Assembly (NCBI RefSeq): GCF_024586455.1
Contig: NC_065921.1
Coordinates: 12,679,401-12,743,400, forward strand
Reading direction: 5' to 3'
Origin: Bactrocera neohumeralis
Taxonomy: Eukaryota; Arthropoda; Insecta; Diptera; Tephritidae
Length of the DNA stretch: 64,000 nucleotides
Part shown: positions 12,161 through 23,900 of the stretch, one piece after another
Layout of the letters: the number at the start of each line of letters is the position of its first letter
Position numbering within the stretch: the first letter of the stretch is position 1
The notes under the pieces: model-generated
What the model saw: only the letters and a program-made list of their open reading frames with translations
What the model was told of the DNA's origin: nothing
Database searches by the model: none
Translations under genes and position numbers: made by a program

Positions 12161-12720
12161 GTTAAAACAGCTTTGAGAGTTGTAAAAGATCTGATGCTGT
12201 GAAAATTGAAATAAGTTAAACCCCTAAGTTTAGGCGGAACTTAGCGGAACCGGAAACCGGAAGTGGAAAAATTCCGGAAGCGGAAATTATTCAGAACCAG
12301 AAATATGGTGAAAGTGGGAAGTTAAAGCAGCTTTGGGGGTTTTGTAAGAACTTCTGCTGCAAAAAATTAAGTTTTTGTTATCAAACTCTTAAGGTTTGAC
12401 GGAACTGAGCGGAAACGGAACACGGAAGTGAAAATTTTCCGGCAATATGATGAGAGGAGGAAGCTTAAACAGCTTTGAGGCTTCTATAAGAACTGGTGCT
12501 GCGGAAAATGGTTTTTTTTAGCTGCAAAACCCCTAAGGTTAGACGGTTCCGGAAACCGGAAGTGAAACATTTGCGGAAACCGAAATTTATCACAAACGGA
12601 AATATAGTAAAGCTAAAATTTAAATTTTTTAGATGTAGAGCTCCTTAGATTAACCGGAACTGGAAACTGTATGCAACAATTACGGGAAATGAAAACTTTA
12701 CAGAAACGGTAACTTCTCGG
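12161..12720 (+). repeat. Four-unit tandem repeat with ACCGGAAGTG-like core
   Basis: Units begin GTTAAAACAGCTTTGAG (12161), GTTAAAGCAGCTTTGGG (12321), GCTTAAACAGCTTTGAGG (12463) and a decayed AGCTAAAATTTAAA (about 12611), so the period is about 140-160 bp. Each unit continues with a (C/T)TGCTG block, CCC(T)AAGGTT(A/T)GACGG, and a GGAA-rich core: ACCGGAAGTG at 12256-12265, CACGGAAGTG at 12421-12430, ACCGGAAGTG at 12555-12564. Direct repeats, diverged, not in a coding frame. The core equals the consensus ETS-factor site; whether it binds anything is unknown. Confidence 0.8.
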
Positions 12721-14594
12721 ACATAGTCCATTTGGTCAACAGGACATAAATATGAACTGTAACTGTAATTTTTAATTGCTTGAGGCGATGAGATGAGCTT
12801 AGGTCAGCATTTTGCACTCAGTTCTCTCACTTTTACCACCTTAGACTGAAATAGCTCCAAACTTATTTTAGGTTAAACTTCTCCGTTGTAATTGTGAGCT
12901 ATGATGATGATTATTAAAATTGACTTCACCAACAAAACGCCCCCACACCCATTAAAATGCAAGAGATATTTTTTAAAGTAGTTAATATTTCATTCAATCA
13001 ACCCAAACAAGTAACTTTTGTGGTTACTCGTCAAGCAAAACTCTCCACCTTCACTCTGTGCCTCAAATGCGCAGCGCAGTCCGCTGGGTCAAATTTAATT
13101 GTATACAATTAAAATATTCAATTATTAATATACTGAAACATAAAGCATGCCACATCCGCCGTGGCATGTTGCACGCGCACACACATGCGTAAATAAAGAG
13201 CTTATTGTGTATGCAACATGATTTACGCCAGCGTGCGCAACACCTTACGAGGTGACCACCAAAAATGCCCGCACATAACATAAACCGCGCAACATTGTTG
13301 TTGTAGTTATTTTAATTATTTTCCATTTTCACGCGCTCGCACAACCATTGACCGCATTCACCAACTGATTATATGCATGCATGCAGGGGTAATTGCTACG
13401 TGTTGTGACGTGGCGTGTGACATGTGGCATGCTGAAATTTTGGCTGACGCGATGATACTCTCGGTTACGCGCGCTTGCATCATAATTTATGGATAAATTT
13501 TAAAAATAAACACCAAGCAATAATATTTACGGGCAGGCAACACACACACATATATACATGTAATAGCTTGCCACATTTTATGTTGCCACTAGAATTCACG
13601 TGCAACACAGGTATTTGTTAGCTGTTGGGTTTAAAGAGTTTTCTTCGAGGAAATTACAAATGCATGACCTGCTAAAATCACCCAATGGGCGTTGGTGCGG
13701 GCGGGCGTGTTGGCAAATCCAATTTCTTTCGACTGCGAACCGCGCCAAAGTAGGAAGTTGCACAAAAGCACAGCATTTCGTGTGAACAGATGCGGTCGTC
13801 GATTTGGTTGCGCTGTCGTGCATGTTGGCTTCATGACTCGCAGGTGCACGCGTCTTGTACCGTTAGCTATCTAACCATGTAATTTTCTCATTTCTTCCTT
13901 TGCTGTGTAAACGCCTTCCGAACAGGTGGAGTTGCAGCCCCATTTCCATAATATCAACATAAATACCTTAATGAGGCCAATGCAGAGGCGCGCATTAGAC
14001 TCGAAAAGCTGTGGAAAGGTTGCGGCTGTGACTGCGGCTAGCTGCCGTTGTTGACGTTGCTTCGCCATATTGACATGCAACAAATTGATTTCATAACTCC
14101 AGCACGCTATGTAATGCTTAGCGAAATATTTCAAGCAGCTGTCGCAGCTATCGTCGCTTTTGAATTATTTTCCGTCCTCTGTGTGCGATATGACTTTGCT
14201 CTGCACAATCGCCGAAAATTGGGTTAAACGCAAGTGGGCGCCACTTAGTTTTAAGTGTTAACGGTAACAGCTGTTCACTGCGGCATGCCATGCCAGCTTT
14301 TATATTTTTTTTGCTTTGTTATTTTTATAGGTTATGAATATCTTTGAATTTATTATATTTTGCTTTAGAGTATTGGAAGTTTCATTGAGTGGGTCTTTGG
14401 TTTTCGTCTACTACTCCAGAAGATACTCGTATACTCGTATTAAGGTATGAGAGACTATAAACTGAGTTGAGTTATTGTATAATAGGAACCTCTTATTATC
14501 CTACGTTCGTCTGTTGTATATGCGTATGCCTTTTTATGTTTATTTATTCAAAGTATACATTTGCCACAATTGAGAGATGTGACCAACCATTGAG
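12721..14594. other. Non-coding stretch with a GC-richer island
   Basis: About 13.0-14.25 kb is GC-richer with GCATGC/TGCATG words (for example 13373-13386) and overlapping short frames on both strands. No recognisable gene. Confidence 0.4.
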
Positions 14595-15130
14595 GTATAA
14601 TGGTTAACATGGGGCCGTTGTTTTTCTGCGTAAAATCGCAGTTCTTGAATCTCTTCATATTGCTCTTTGTCCCAAATGTGGCAATTTTTCTTGTTTACAT
14701 TAAGTCAGAAATAGGCGACATCGCTGAAAAAAGTTTTGCTCGGAAACGTTGGATCTTCTTGGAACCTTTCAAGAGCCCATAGAGCAAATCAGTGTCGCTT
14801 GGGAAGGTCGAGTGACTTCAGTTCTTATAAAAGCTGTATTTTGTTGCTTTCTGTTTAAGATCTGGACGTAAAATGCGTCAAGTCGTTCCATACGTCATTC
14901 CGTCATAGTCGATTGGATATTGTCCAATGATGAATGATGGGTCTTAAGATGCGTAATGGTGTTTCGAATAGTATTCTCAGTAGGCCGATTATGTTAAACG
15001 TGAATGTTCGTTAGAAAATTGAACGATTTGTAAACGTTGTTCAGGCAAAAGTCTTGTCATGATGAAATGCCTAGCAATACTGAACAAAAATAATATGACA
15101 GCTTGACACGACTCTCGCGTGATCTGTCAA
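14595..15130 (-). pseudogene. rosa-type transposase relic, N-terminal half only
   Basis: On the minus strand the sequence reads SLDLPKRH, FALWALERFQEDPTFPSKTFFSD, VAYF, then NVNKKNCHIWDKEQYEEIQ. The matching part of the minus-strand relic at 53.2-54.2 kb reads PLDLPKRHRFALWTLEKFQK, LFSDEAHF, NKQNYRIWD. DNA-level similarity to that copy is obvious through 14980 (TCAGTAGGCCGATTATGTT occurs in both). The catalytic Asp of SDEAHF is kept, but the following Glu reads Val (SDVAYF). Everything after the first catalytic block (second and third Asp) is missing, so this is a 3'-truncated copy. At least three stops or frameshifts. The likely 5' end near 15100-15130 carries GACACGACTCTCGCGTGAT next to the putative terminus. 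Confidence 0.75.
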
Positions 15131-16781
15131 AAAAGGTATTGAAAAAAATTAATATACTTGGATCACCAGGATATTGGGCAAGATTAGTTCCTACTCGTTT
15201 CCCAGTGACTTTCTATTGAAACCGAAATTTCATTTTATAAAGGTTATTTGCTTAAATTTGGAGATTACCTATCCGCAAGCAATCGTCACTGGTCTCTTTT
15301 TGTTCCAAAGTGACACAAAACTAATCATTATTCAATAACTCAGTGGATTGGATAAAATGTCTGTGATTTTTTCCACCATTGCTGCTCAATTTCTTTCAAA
15401 TTATTGCACTGAGATCTATAAAATCTATGGCAGACTACCCGTCTTTACCGGCTGAACGCTAAATATTCGTAGATGTAATATTCTAAAGATTCATTATCCT
15501 TCATGTGTGCTCTACATTCTGCGGTTTTGGCCTTACCAAAATTCTAAAGATGAGACACTGTATTCTGCCAATTCCACCCCACCAAGTATCTTAAGATGAC
15601 ATCTCAGGGGTAAGTGTTCCGAGATGATGACTAGTATATTACATAATTTCCTCTACCCTAGTTTTCTTAATTCTTCATATTACTGATATTTCGCGGTGCT
15701 AGTGATCACACTTTGATCGATTTGATGGTAATAGAGGTTAACCAAATCTTGCTGAACCTAATCGTGATGGCTTCTTAATAATATTTATTCCCGAAAGATT
15801 TCCTTGGATCTAATTGAAGAACTGACAACAACATACATTGTTTTTTTTTTTCTATTTAGAAAAAGAATACTAAATTAGCCACTTAAATATTATCTCTCCA
15901 CTTGTATGATTAGCTGACTACATTCGTACACACAGTTCGCTTTGCCTTTTCCTAGAAAATTATCTGAGACCTACAACCATTGTGTTATCTCCATTATAAG
16001 CAACCTTAACACTTAAAAATATTGCGCGTACTTTTTGTTTAACATATTTGTTTTTTTTTGTTCCTATGTATGTAATATGTGTCACCACGGGGGTTCTCAT
16101 TAAAAAGTTGCTCACTACATTTCGAAACATAATACGTGTGTGTGTCTGTCATTTGCCCTTACACAATAGCTATGCCCATCATATTGTTGCAGATTAAGTC
16201 CTTTATTTATTTTTAAGGGTTCACATGTCCTAGCAGCATGTTAACACAGTCGCATTACATGTTCATAATATACTTAATTTATAAAATTCCATACAAATTG
16301 CATTGCTCATAAATTCTCAGGCCGGGAAAGAGAATAAAAGGGCAGAACCGACTGAGCAAACTGAACACGAAACTGGCCTACAATGTGTGGACCGCTACCT
16401 ATTTTCACACACACACATTTATGTACAGAAAAAAAATTATTTGCACTGTGTTGCTGTTGTTGTTGTGCTTTATTTTAAAATCTCTGACTACTTGTATTCG
16501 TCCCTTATTGCTTGTTTTCATCTTCCCTCGTTGCTTCTACTTTTCAACCGCATTGTAAATTCCTAACTGCCACTGTTTTTCTGTCATTACCTGTGACCGA
16601 GTGACTGCTACCTTTTGCGCTAATGGACGGATCCCTGATCTGTGCATGCGAATACGAAAATTATGGAACTTTTTGTTTAGAAGTGAAGTGCTCATGGGAT
16701 GTGCGTAGAGAGATACACACAGAGATACGAGTTTATATAATGTATCTGAAATGAGGCATTTAATCTTGGTGTAGTGAAGAG
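15131..16781. other. AT-rich non-coding stretch
   Basis: No recognisable gene or repeat beyond short homopolymer and (TG)n tracts (about 16136-16146). Confidence 0.4.
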
Positions 16782-16817
16782 AATCCCGAAAATTTTGGTA
16801 GAATGTTTTTCGGGATT
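16782..16817. other. Perfect 11-bp inverted repeat built on CCCGA
   Basis: AATCCCGAAAA (16782-16792) and TTTTCGGGATT (16807-16817) are exact reverse complements separated by 14 nt. The words are those of the tandem array that begins about 200 bp downstream, so this may be a rearranged outlying unit. Confidence 0.75.
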
Positions 16818-16999
16818 GAGATTTCTTTATTTTTTTTAAATACAGATACACTTTGGTTTCATAAATATGATGATATGAAATCTTACTGCTGAAAAATCTC
16901 ACATATTTACCATAAAAAAATATATTTCATTGAAATTTCTGCGGCATGGTATTACATTCTTGAAATGGATCAAAACGCAGTTGAGTAATGAAATAAAAG

Positions 17000-17765
17000 C
17001 GTACAATAATAAATCCCGATTCAAGAAATATTGTAATTCGGGATCCCGAATAGCATTATTTGTTATTAGGGACATTAAATCTCTTGAACAAAACTAATAA
17101 AGCACGATAATGAACCCCGATTTACGAAGTATAGAGATTCGGGATCCCGAAAAAATTTTGCATCAGGTGCATTAAGTGCCTTGAAAACGAAAATATAAAA
17201 TAACTATGTAGAGAAATATTAAAGCACGATAATGAATCCCGACTTAAGGAAAATTGAGATCCGGGATCCCGGAAAACGCTACTTTTTTCAATATGTATTT
17301 TGCAAAAAGAAAAAAATACTAAAGCTCAATAATGAATCCCGATTCAAAAAATCGTTTGATTATATTGGTACATACATACATATGATGTATGTATGTCTGT
17401 ATGTACATATGTATGTACATATGTAGAAAAAATATTAAAGCAGGATAATGAATCCCGATTAAAGAAATATTGACAATCGGTAGCCCGAAAAACATATCCA
17501 TAAAATATGTATTTTGAAAAACGGGAAAAATAATAAAGCATAACAATGAGTCCCGATTCAAGAAATCTTGTGATTCGTAATCCCGAATAAGTTTATTTTG
17601 TCATTCAGTTCATTAATTTACTGAAATAACTCTTATTTGCAACATTAATATTATCCCCGATTTACGATATTCTATAATTCGGGATCCCGAATAAGGCTTT
17701 TAAATACTTTATTAATCCCGATTTACGATATTCTATAACTCGGGATCTGGAATAACACTTTTAAG
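17000..17765 (+). repeat. Tandem array with TTCGGGATCCCGAA palindromes
   Basis: Eight unit heads (consensus AATCCCGATT) begin at 17012, 17113, 17235, 17335, 17451, 17549, 17653 and 17714, giving steps of 101, 122, 100, 116, 98, 104 and 61 bp. Most units are preceded by a TAAAGCACGATAATG-like lead. About 20-25 bp after the head comes a 14-bp palindrome: TTCGGGATCCCGAA at 17037-17050, 17138-17151 and 17678-17691, TCCGGGATCCCGGA at 17260-17273, and decayed versions at about 17476, 17574 and 17738. Head and palindrome can also pair (ATCCCGA with TCGGGAT), so each unit can fold in two ways. No coding frame. I do not recognise the family. Confidence 0.85.
17367..17425. repeat. CATA/TATG microsatellite inside the array
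   Basis: An imperfect CATA-then-TATG tract, partly palindromic, replaces the palindrome of the fourth array unit. A simple-repeat expansion after array formation is the likeliest explanation. Confidence 0.7.
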
Positions 17766-19659
17766 CACTTGCGTGAACTTCTTTTCGGCTTATTTCAGCT
17801 TCCATTTAGCCTGTTTTTGATTGTAAGATACGAGAATGTGTAAGCAAACAAACAATGCCGCTTTGTTGGTAGGATAACTGTTTGGCTTTGTTTTCGTAGA
17901 CATTTAAGGATCTTTATTTGCTTTTGTGACAGGAAACAAAAAGCACACACACGCAAGAAGAGGCAAATATACAAAGAAAACAAAACAAAAATTGAAAACT
18001 GTTGAAATAAAATGCAAAGGTAAATGAAATATATGCACACGCAGTCGTAAATACCATCATAATGACATATTTGCGGTCATGTTTACAGACTCTTAAAATC
18101 TTTTCATAAAAACACAAAATATTTTTTTTTTTTGGATTCTTTATCTGCGGTCTTTGTCTGGTTAAGAAGGTCAACAAGCATTATGACTCGACCAAGTAAT
18201 ACGCAAAAAGTCCGAAATGAAAATAAAGAAAAATGTGGAAAAAGAGTTGAGCGGAATATGAAAGAATGATGATATATTTTCATATCATTAATTTTGCCAT
18301 CTTTAAAAAAAAAGAATCAACGTGCGCCCGTTGAAAAAGGAAGCAGCTCCCTGATTAGCTGACAGATTCGACATTGGACATGGAGCAGCTGCTGCTGCGC
18401 CCTCGGCGCTATATACACATGTACATACAACATAAGTTGATCAGTTGCGGTCGCTGAGCATTTATGCCCTACTGCTTATTATAACAAGATATAAATCTAG
18501 TATGTACTTGAGCATGAAGCGTGTATATTTCACTTGCACAACAAAACGATTTGTTTCCACACTTTTCAGCTGTCTTGTTATTCCTGTGGCGTAGTCCACA
18601 AAGCCAGCCACTATGGTGCCTGTATGTGCGATTGTGTGGATGTGTTGGCGTGCACCTTTGTTGTTTCCACCATTCATCATTGCAAAATAATTAGGTGTAG
18701 CAAATTTCAACAACTGCTTGTAATATATAAAATATGTACATGTAAAATGCTGATCAGCTGTAGCAAGAGCAGAGCATAAGGCAGAAGAGGAAGTGGAAGA
18801 AATCCCAAGAGTCGCAAAAACAGTGTGCGAGCGATTTCAGCATGAGAAATGCTCCCTTTAAGAATACTTCGATTTCGCATATTTTCGCATAACGCATTTG
18901 GCCAGCAGCGAAATTCTACAAAATCGCAAAAGCCTTCTTAACTACTCGTAACTATCCACAGAGTCTCTTGGCGCGCAGCGCACACGCAGTCAAAGCCGGC
19001 ACTGCAGTCGGGGATTATCTTACGGTCGCTTGGAGGATACTCCACTATCCTGGTATGCGGTCTGCATATATTTTTCTTCTTTACTTTATTTCTTCTCACA
19101 TGCCTTCTCTTACGTATTACTTGCTTGAATTTTGTTTCTTTTTTTCGACCATCTTTTGCGCCGCTTAGTAAAAGCCTGTTTTGCGTTTAGTGCCGCTCCG
19201 CGTGGTCGTCCGCGCAGCAGCCGCTTCTTACGGCGTTCCACTCTTTTGTACCTTTAATTTTCCTTTATTCCTCCTATTTGATGTTGCAACGCGTTTTTGT
19301 CCCGATACGTTCCACTCGATTATGCGATTATGCATGACGTACTTTTATTGCGGTGTAACTTGACTGCTGTATGCACACGCAAACACCCAGGAGCTCGTAC
19401 ATTTCTCAGGCTCACGCTCACCTTTTTGTATGGTTAAGGGTGTGAGTGAGTCAGTTTGTCGTATTTTTAGCTGCAGCCTAGTCTCCATTTCGTTTTATTC
19501 TCACAATCGTTCCAATTGTGCATGACATTTTTGAGTCGGAGGTTTAGTAGATTGCAGCAATACATATCCAAATCACTGTAACCGTATATACATAAATGTG
19601 TAGCTGTAAAGAATTTGAATATTGTTTCTACAGACAGATTCACAATTTTAAGTTTGGGT
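17766..19659. other. Non-coding stretch, promoter-like patch near 18.4 kb
   Basis: GC-richer between about 18.34 and 19.55 kb. A CTATATAC at 18409-18416 precedes an ATCAGTT at 18440-18446, which resembles a fly TATA plus initiator pair at near-correct spacing (about 33 bp). No downstream open frame or splice structure supports a gene, so I do not call a promoter. Confidence 0.3.
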
Positions 19660-20180
19660 TGAGACCATGGGTATAAAAAGCTAATAGTTTAGCGCTCCTA
19701 AGTATCTTGCCCCAAAAGATGTTTGCGACAGTGCATGTACCAAGTTTCCGGGAAACCCAATTATATAGTAGAATAACACAAGAAGATACGGGAGCATGGG
19801 CCCGCTCCAATTCTACCGATAGCGGTTTTAGGGTCAGTTTCACAATTTTTTGCGATTCCGCTGTGACCTGGCACCCATACCAGTCTTATCACAAAGACAC
19901 TCGATGCTATTGATAGCGAAGTTAGGTACTTCTTGACCAACCCAGAACGCACTGTTTATGAGTTCAAGCCTAGTATCGCCGCTCTGTAATCTGAGTGAAT
20001 GTTCGCTTCCCTGAAGGAGGTTGCACTACTCTACTGCTATCATAATGGCCGCAACCTCGGCTTGGAATACACTGGAATACTCTTGAAGTCTGAAGATGGA
20101 GTTGATAGACAGCTCCTGACAGTAAACCCCTCCACCAACCTTCCCTCCGAGCCATTCGTAAAGAAGCTCACTGCCCCTCC
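19660..20180 (-). pseudogene. Non-LTR retrotransposon RNase H domain relic
   Basis: Minus-strand reading gives FFTNGSEGKVGGGVYCQELS, then RLQEYSSVFQAEVAAI, and further on VFVIRLVWVPGHSGIAKN. These are the ordered RNase H blocks of non-LTR retrotransposons: the (Y/F)TDGS strand, the FQAE helix, and the WVPGHSGIxGN block with the conserved His. In an active element this domain degrades the RNA of the RNA:DNA hybrid. The first catalytic acid has changed from Asp to Asn (FTNGS), the region of the third acid is not recognisable, and frameshifts separate the blocks. The reverse transcriptase is not found upstream. Clade is uncertain (I, Loa or R1-like clades carry such a domain). Confidence 0.75.
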
Positions 20181-20864
20181 CCTCCAATGGCCTCTTCCCA
20201 CACAACTCCCTCGTCGGGGCAGAGAAAGAGAGTTCGGTTTGACGACTCCATGATCGAAGTCATCCGATATGAAGTCAAAGTGTGTGAAGATTCTTGTGTG
20301 TTCAGACATGTGTTCTTTAGGAAACCAGATTCTCTGAATCTGATAGCAACTTTCGCAGCCATACATCTTTCGGCGATGTCTACGGGAAGTATGCACAAAA
20401 GCGTTAAAAGTGCCAAGTGCCATTGAACTCTCTCGAGTTTCTTTGCAAGTACGCTCTTTTCTAGAACTCTTCATTACATAAAGACTCCAAAATATTTCGA
20501 AATGAAAGAGTTTTTGAGAAAGACGTTTTCAAACTCTCTTTCTTTCTATCGCTTTATTTCATCAATTAAATTTTAAAGTAGTTAACACGAGGAAAGAATT
20601 AAAAATTATTTACACTTTCGTTCAACGAAAAGAGCAATCCCAATCCTACAAGGTAGATATTTTCATCCGAAAACCGAATTTACATTATATAAAGCCGCAA
20701 ATAGAAGCGATTCTTAATTGTTATCCCTCGTTGGATCTCCATTTTGGCCCAGCGAACCCTAAAGAACCTTCCGAATTTACTTGGGAAGCATTCCAAGCCT
20801 ACTTGGTCTGAGTAAAGAGCAAGCAAATTTAAGTGTCTGATCGTGACCGTTCTGGTGAGCACCA
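20181..20864. other. Non-coding stretch, possibly retroelement flank
   Basis: Upstream (in element sense) of the RNase H relic but without recognisable reverse-transcriptase motifs in any frame. Several short overlapping frames only. Confidence 0.3.
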
Positions 20865-20918
20865 GCCAACTTAAATTAAGAAGAGGCAAAGTTTGTCCTC
20901 TTCTTAATTTAAGTTGGC
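20865..20918. other. Perfect 22-bp hairpin with 10-nt loop
   Basis: The left arm 20865-20886 (starts GCCAACTTAAATTAAG, ends AGAGG) and the right arm 20897-20918 are exact reverse complements around the loop CAAAGTTTGT. A further 7-bp pair, GAGCACC (20857-20863) with GGTGCTC (20935-20941), could extend the base of the stem across an asymmetric bulge. The size is in the range of short RNA hairpins, but no promoter or conservation evidence is available. Confidence 0.85.
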
Positions 20919-20941
20919 ACATAGTCTCCACGTGGGTGCTC

Positions 20942-23900
20942 CTGGGTTGCTATTTCCCATCCGCTGGATGGTGAGCCTGGAGTTCGGGTATTGAGTCATC
21001 AAATTGCGATTGTGGTAGGACTTTGGTACCTACATATCATGTAAAAACAGAAAAGTGATGCCCATGAGAGTAATCGTTCAACATAAATGGCAAAGTTTTC
21101 ACAACGCTCAGCTTAGAAGTTTTGGCTAAATACATTTAGGAGAATTCATGACTACAAGATTAAATGTGTATATGTGAATATAATAGGTACCGCACATATA
21201 TGTATATATGTATATATAATTTGCAAATCTCAAATTTACCATATCAATGTGTTTCCTGCACGTTGTTTGTGAAAGTCAACACCGCAATACTTCAACGGCT
21301 CACTGGGTTATACACACACGTTAGTATTATGTACGCACGCCTTGCTCCATGTCTTCGCTTCATCAATAAATACGCACAGCAAGTGCTTTGAACGACTTGG
21401 GGGCCAAATGCGTATGAGCGAGCGGATACACATTTATGCCGTTTTGGGATTTCGATGATTTGAAACAACCTGCCGACCAACCAATCAGCCATACAAACCG
21501 TTAAGCGAATTTATATGTATATATGTGTTTTTTTGTATATGTATATATGTATGTATTATGCACGTTTATACTCACGTGTGTTTTTTATAGGTATATGTGT
21601 ATATGTGTGTGAGTGCGCGTTCTTAGGCGCTTTCTTAGCCATGCACCGGCGACTTTGGCAGCGTCTGTCAGCGCATAAAAAATTATCAACTTTTTCTTGA
21701 GATTCGGTTTTTGTGCCTCCTTGTGGCACGTTTATTTGAATTCACATTTCTCGACTTTTCGACAACTTGACTGGCCGACTTTTTGTGCTCGCTTGCGTTG
21801 CACATAAATTTTCAATTCGTTACGTTTAATTTGTGCTGCTATAATGCATTCGACAGCAGCAACAGCAAGAACAACACGAGCAGTTTTCTGCGTTTAGATC
21901 ACGATTTGGAGCATTCAGAAAGTTCGGTGTTTTGTGTTGAAAGTGGTGGAATATTTAAGTTTGTATGTATGTGTAAATATGTATTATATAAAGCTCAAAT
22001 ATTTCTTGATAGCATTTTTGTATATGCTGCTGGAGTTGTTGTTTTTTTTTTCTTATTAAAATATTTTCCATTAAACCGCCGTGTGCTTGTTTCCATATTT
22101 TCGATTTCGTTTATTTGTTTAAGGGAATATTTCAATTTATATTTCTTGTTGTATGTATGTAAATGAACCGCTCACTCCTGACACACTGCTGCCATGCACC
22201 TTCCCAGCTCGCATTCGCGCGCTCATTATCGTGATTTCTCATTTCCTACCTTCCCTTCTTCGCATTTTCAAAATTCTGTTTGCCGTCTGCTTGGATTTCT
22301 GGGAAAATTTTAATTTGACGTGCTGCTGCCGCGCCGTGATTTCCCCCACCGAAAATTCACCAACTGCACACACAACGAGAACAACAACAACAGTAGCAGT
22401 AGCCGCACCGTTGCGTCCAATGCAAAGTGGGCGCGTCTGCTGTAACTTTATTCATAAACGCTTAGACGCTTGCTGGCCACCGCGTACGCCCCCTTCCGCT
22501 AACGTGCGAGCATATGCCGCCTGCCGGTTGGCAGCTGTTGACAACAACAACAACAACACCAATATTTGTGTTGTAGTGCTGTATTGTGCGGCAGCTTGCC
22601 AAAATCATTTTAGAGTCAACGCGCTGAGCGCTCCTAAATGGCAGCCATGGCATTTGTCTGCCCATTTTTCTAGTGGCATGCCACTCACCCATTCATTCAC
22701 CGTCGTTGCCATTTGTGTAATGTGCTACAGTACATGCTTTGTTGTTGCTGTTAATTTATTATTATTTTTTTTGTGAAATTTCCCTTCGCTGTCACTGCAT
22801 TATCATTTGTTGTTGTTGTAGTTGCTGCACATTTTTGTGGCACTTTAGCGCGATGAGCAATTATTACGACACCACTAATTGTTCGGCATGTTGTGTCATT
22901 TTCAAAGCAATGCTATTTGCAACGTGCACCACATAAGCCAACACTAATTGCATAGCACCAACTGCTGTATGCGGTGGCATAAAATAAATGCAACAACAGT
23001 GCAGAACACAACAAATATTGCTACATCCTACATATACGCTTTGTCTGGCTGCCAGTTTGCCGCTCTTGGCCTCTGTAGTGGCGAATGTGCCACAAAACAC
23101 AAACACACACATACATATGTATATACAGTCGAACAAACGGTACTGCATGTAAGCGCATTTGTAATTGCCGCCGCACTTGCATTTGATACATTTTTGTTGC
23201 ATATTTCTTTGAAAATGCTTAAAAATAGTTTAAGTACGCGCTGTTGCATGCCTCAATCATACCTCTGTGCATTGATAGCCAACATATGTACGTTTGTGTG
23301 TGTGTGTGTGCTTGTTTCCATAGTTGCACGTGTTGTTTGTTTTATTGTTAGTGTTGCGTTTTCATGAAAATATCATTTATTATTTGCCTGTGTGTCTGTG
23401 TGCATTTTACCAGTCGCCTGTTTTACTCTCATTTTACCGCATTATTTTGATAAATCTGAGACCAAGGGGTGCCTCACAGCTAAGAATTGCCCCAAACGAC
23501 GGCCGCCTTTGCTGTTTGCCGACTTCATTTACAAAATGCTTACATACACACACATGTATGGGCACATATCACAGCTACTTGCTGGGCGCGCTGGTTGCGC
23601 TCTGTGCCGCGCTCTGTGCTGCTGTCAAGTGTGTGTGAAAAGTGTCAGAAACCATAATTAGTCAATTTCGAGTTTGCCACATATGTTTTCTTTTTACGCG
23701 CCTTTGTTGTTTTGTTTTACTATATATACCTACATACAAATGTATGTGTGTGTAAAGCCATACCTGCTGCTGTCGGCATCTGATTCGTATTTAAAAGGCA
23801 TTGATTTCATGTTTATTGCACAATAATAATTCAGTTATTATAATTGATTAATTATTATTTGACAGTAAAATTAACACTATCGGCACTTTGAAATGCCGCT

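Noticed and set aside
18409..18446. TATA plus initiator-like pair
   Set aside because: Spacing is plausible but no open frame, splice signal or downstream element supports a transcription start.
22153..22776. Longest open frame (207 codons, plus strand)
   Set aside because: Product is rich in Asn, Thr, Val and Ala from CAA/ACA/GTT/GCN triplets, matches no domain I know, and is overlapped by other long frames; consistent with stop-poor GC-richer composition.
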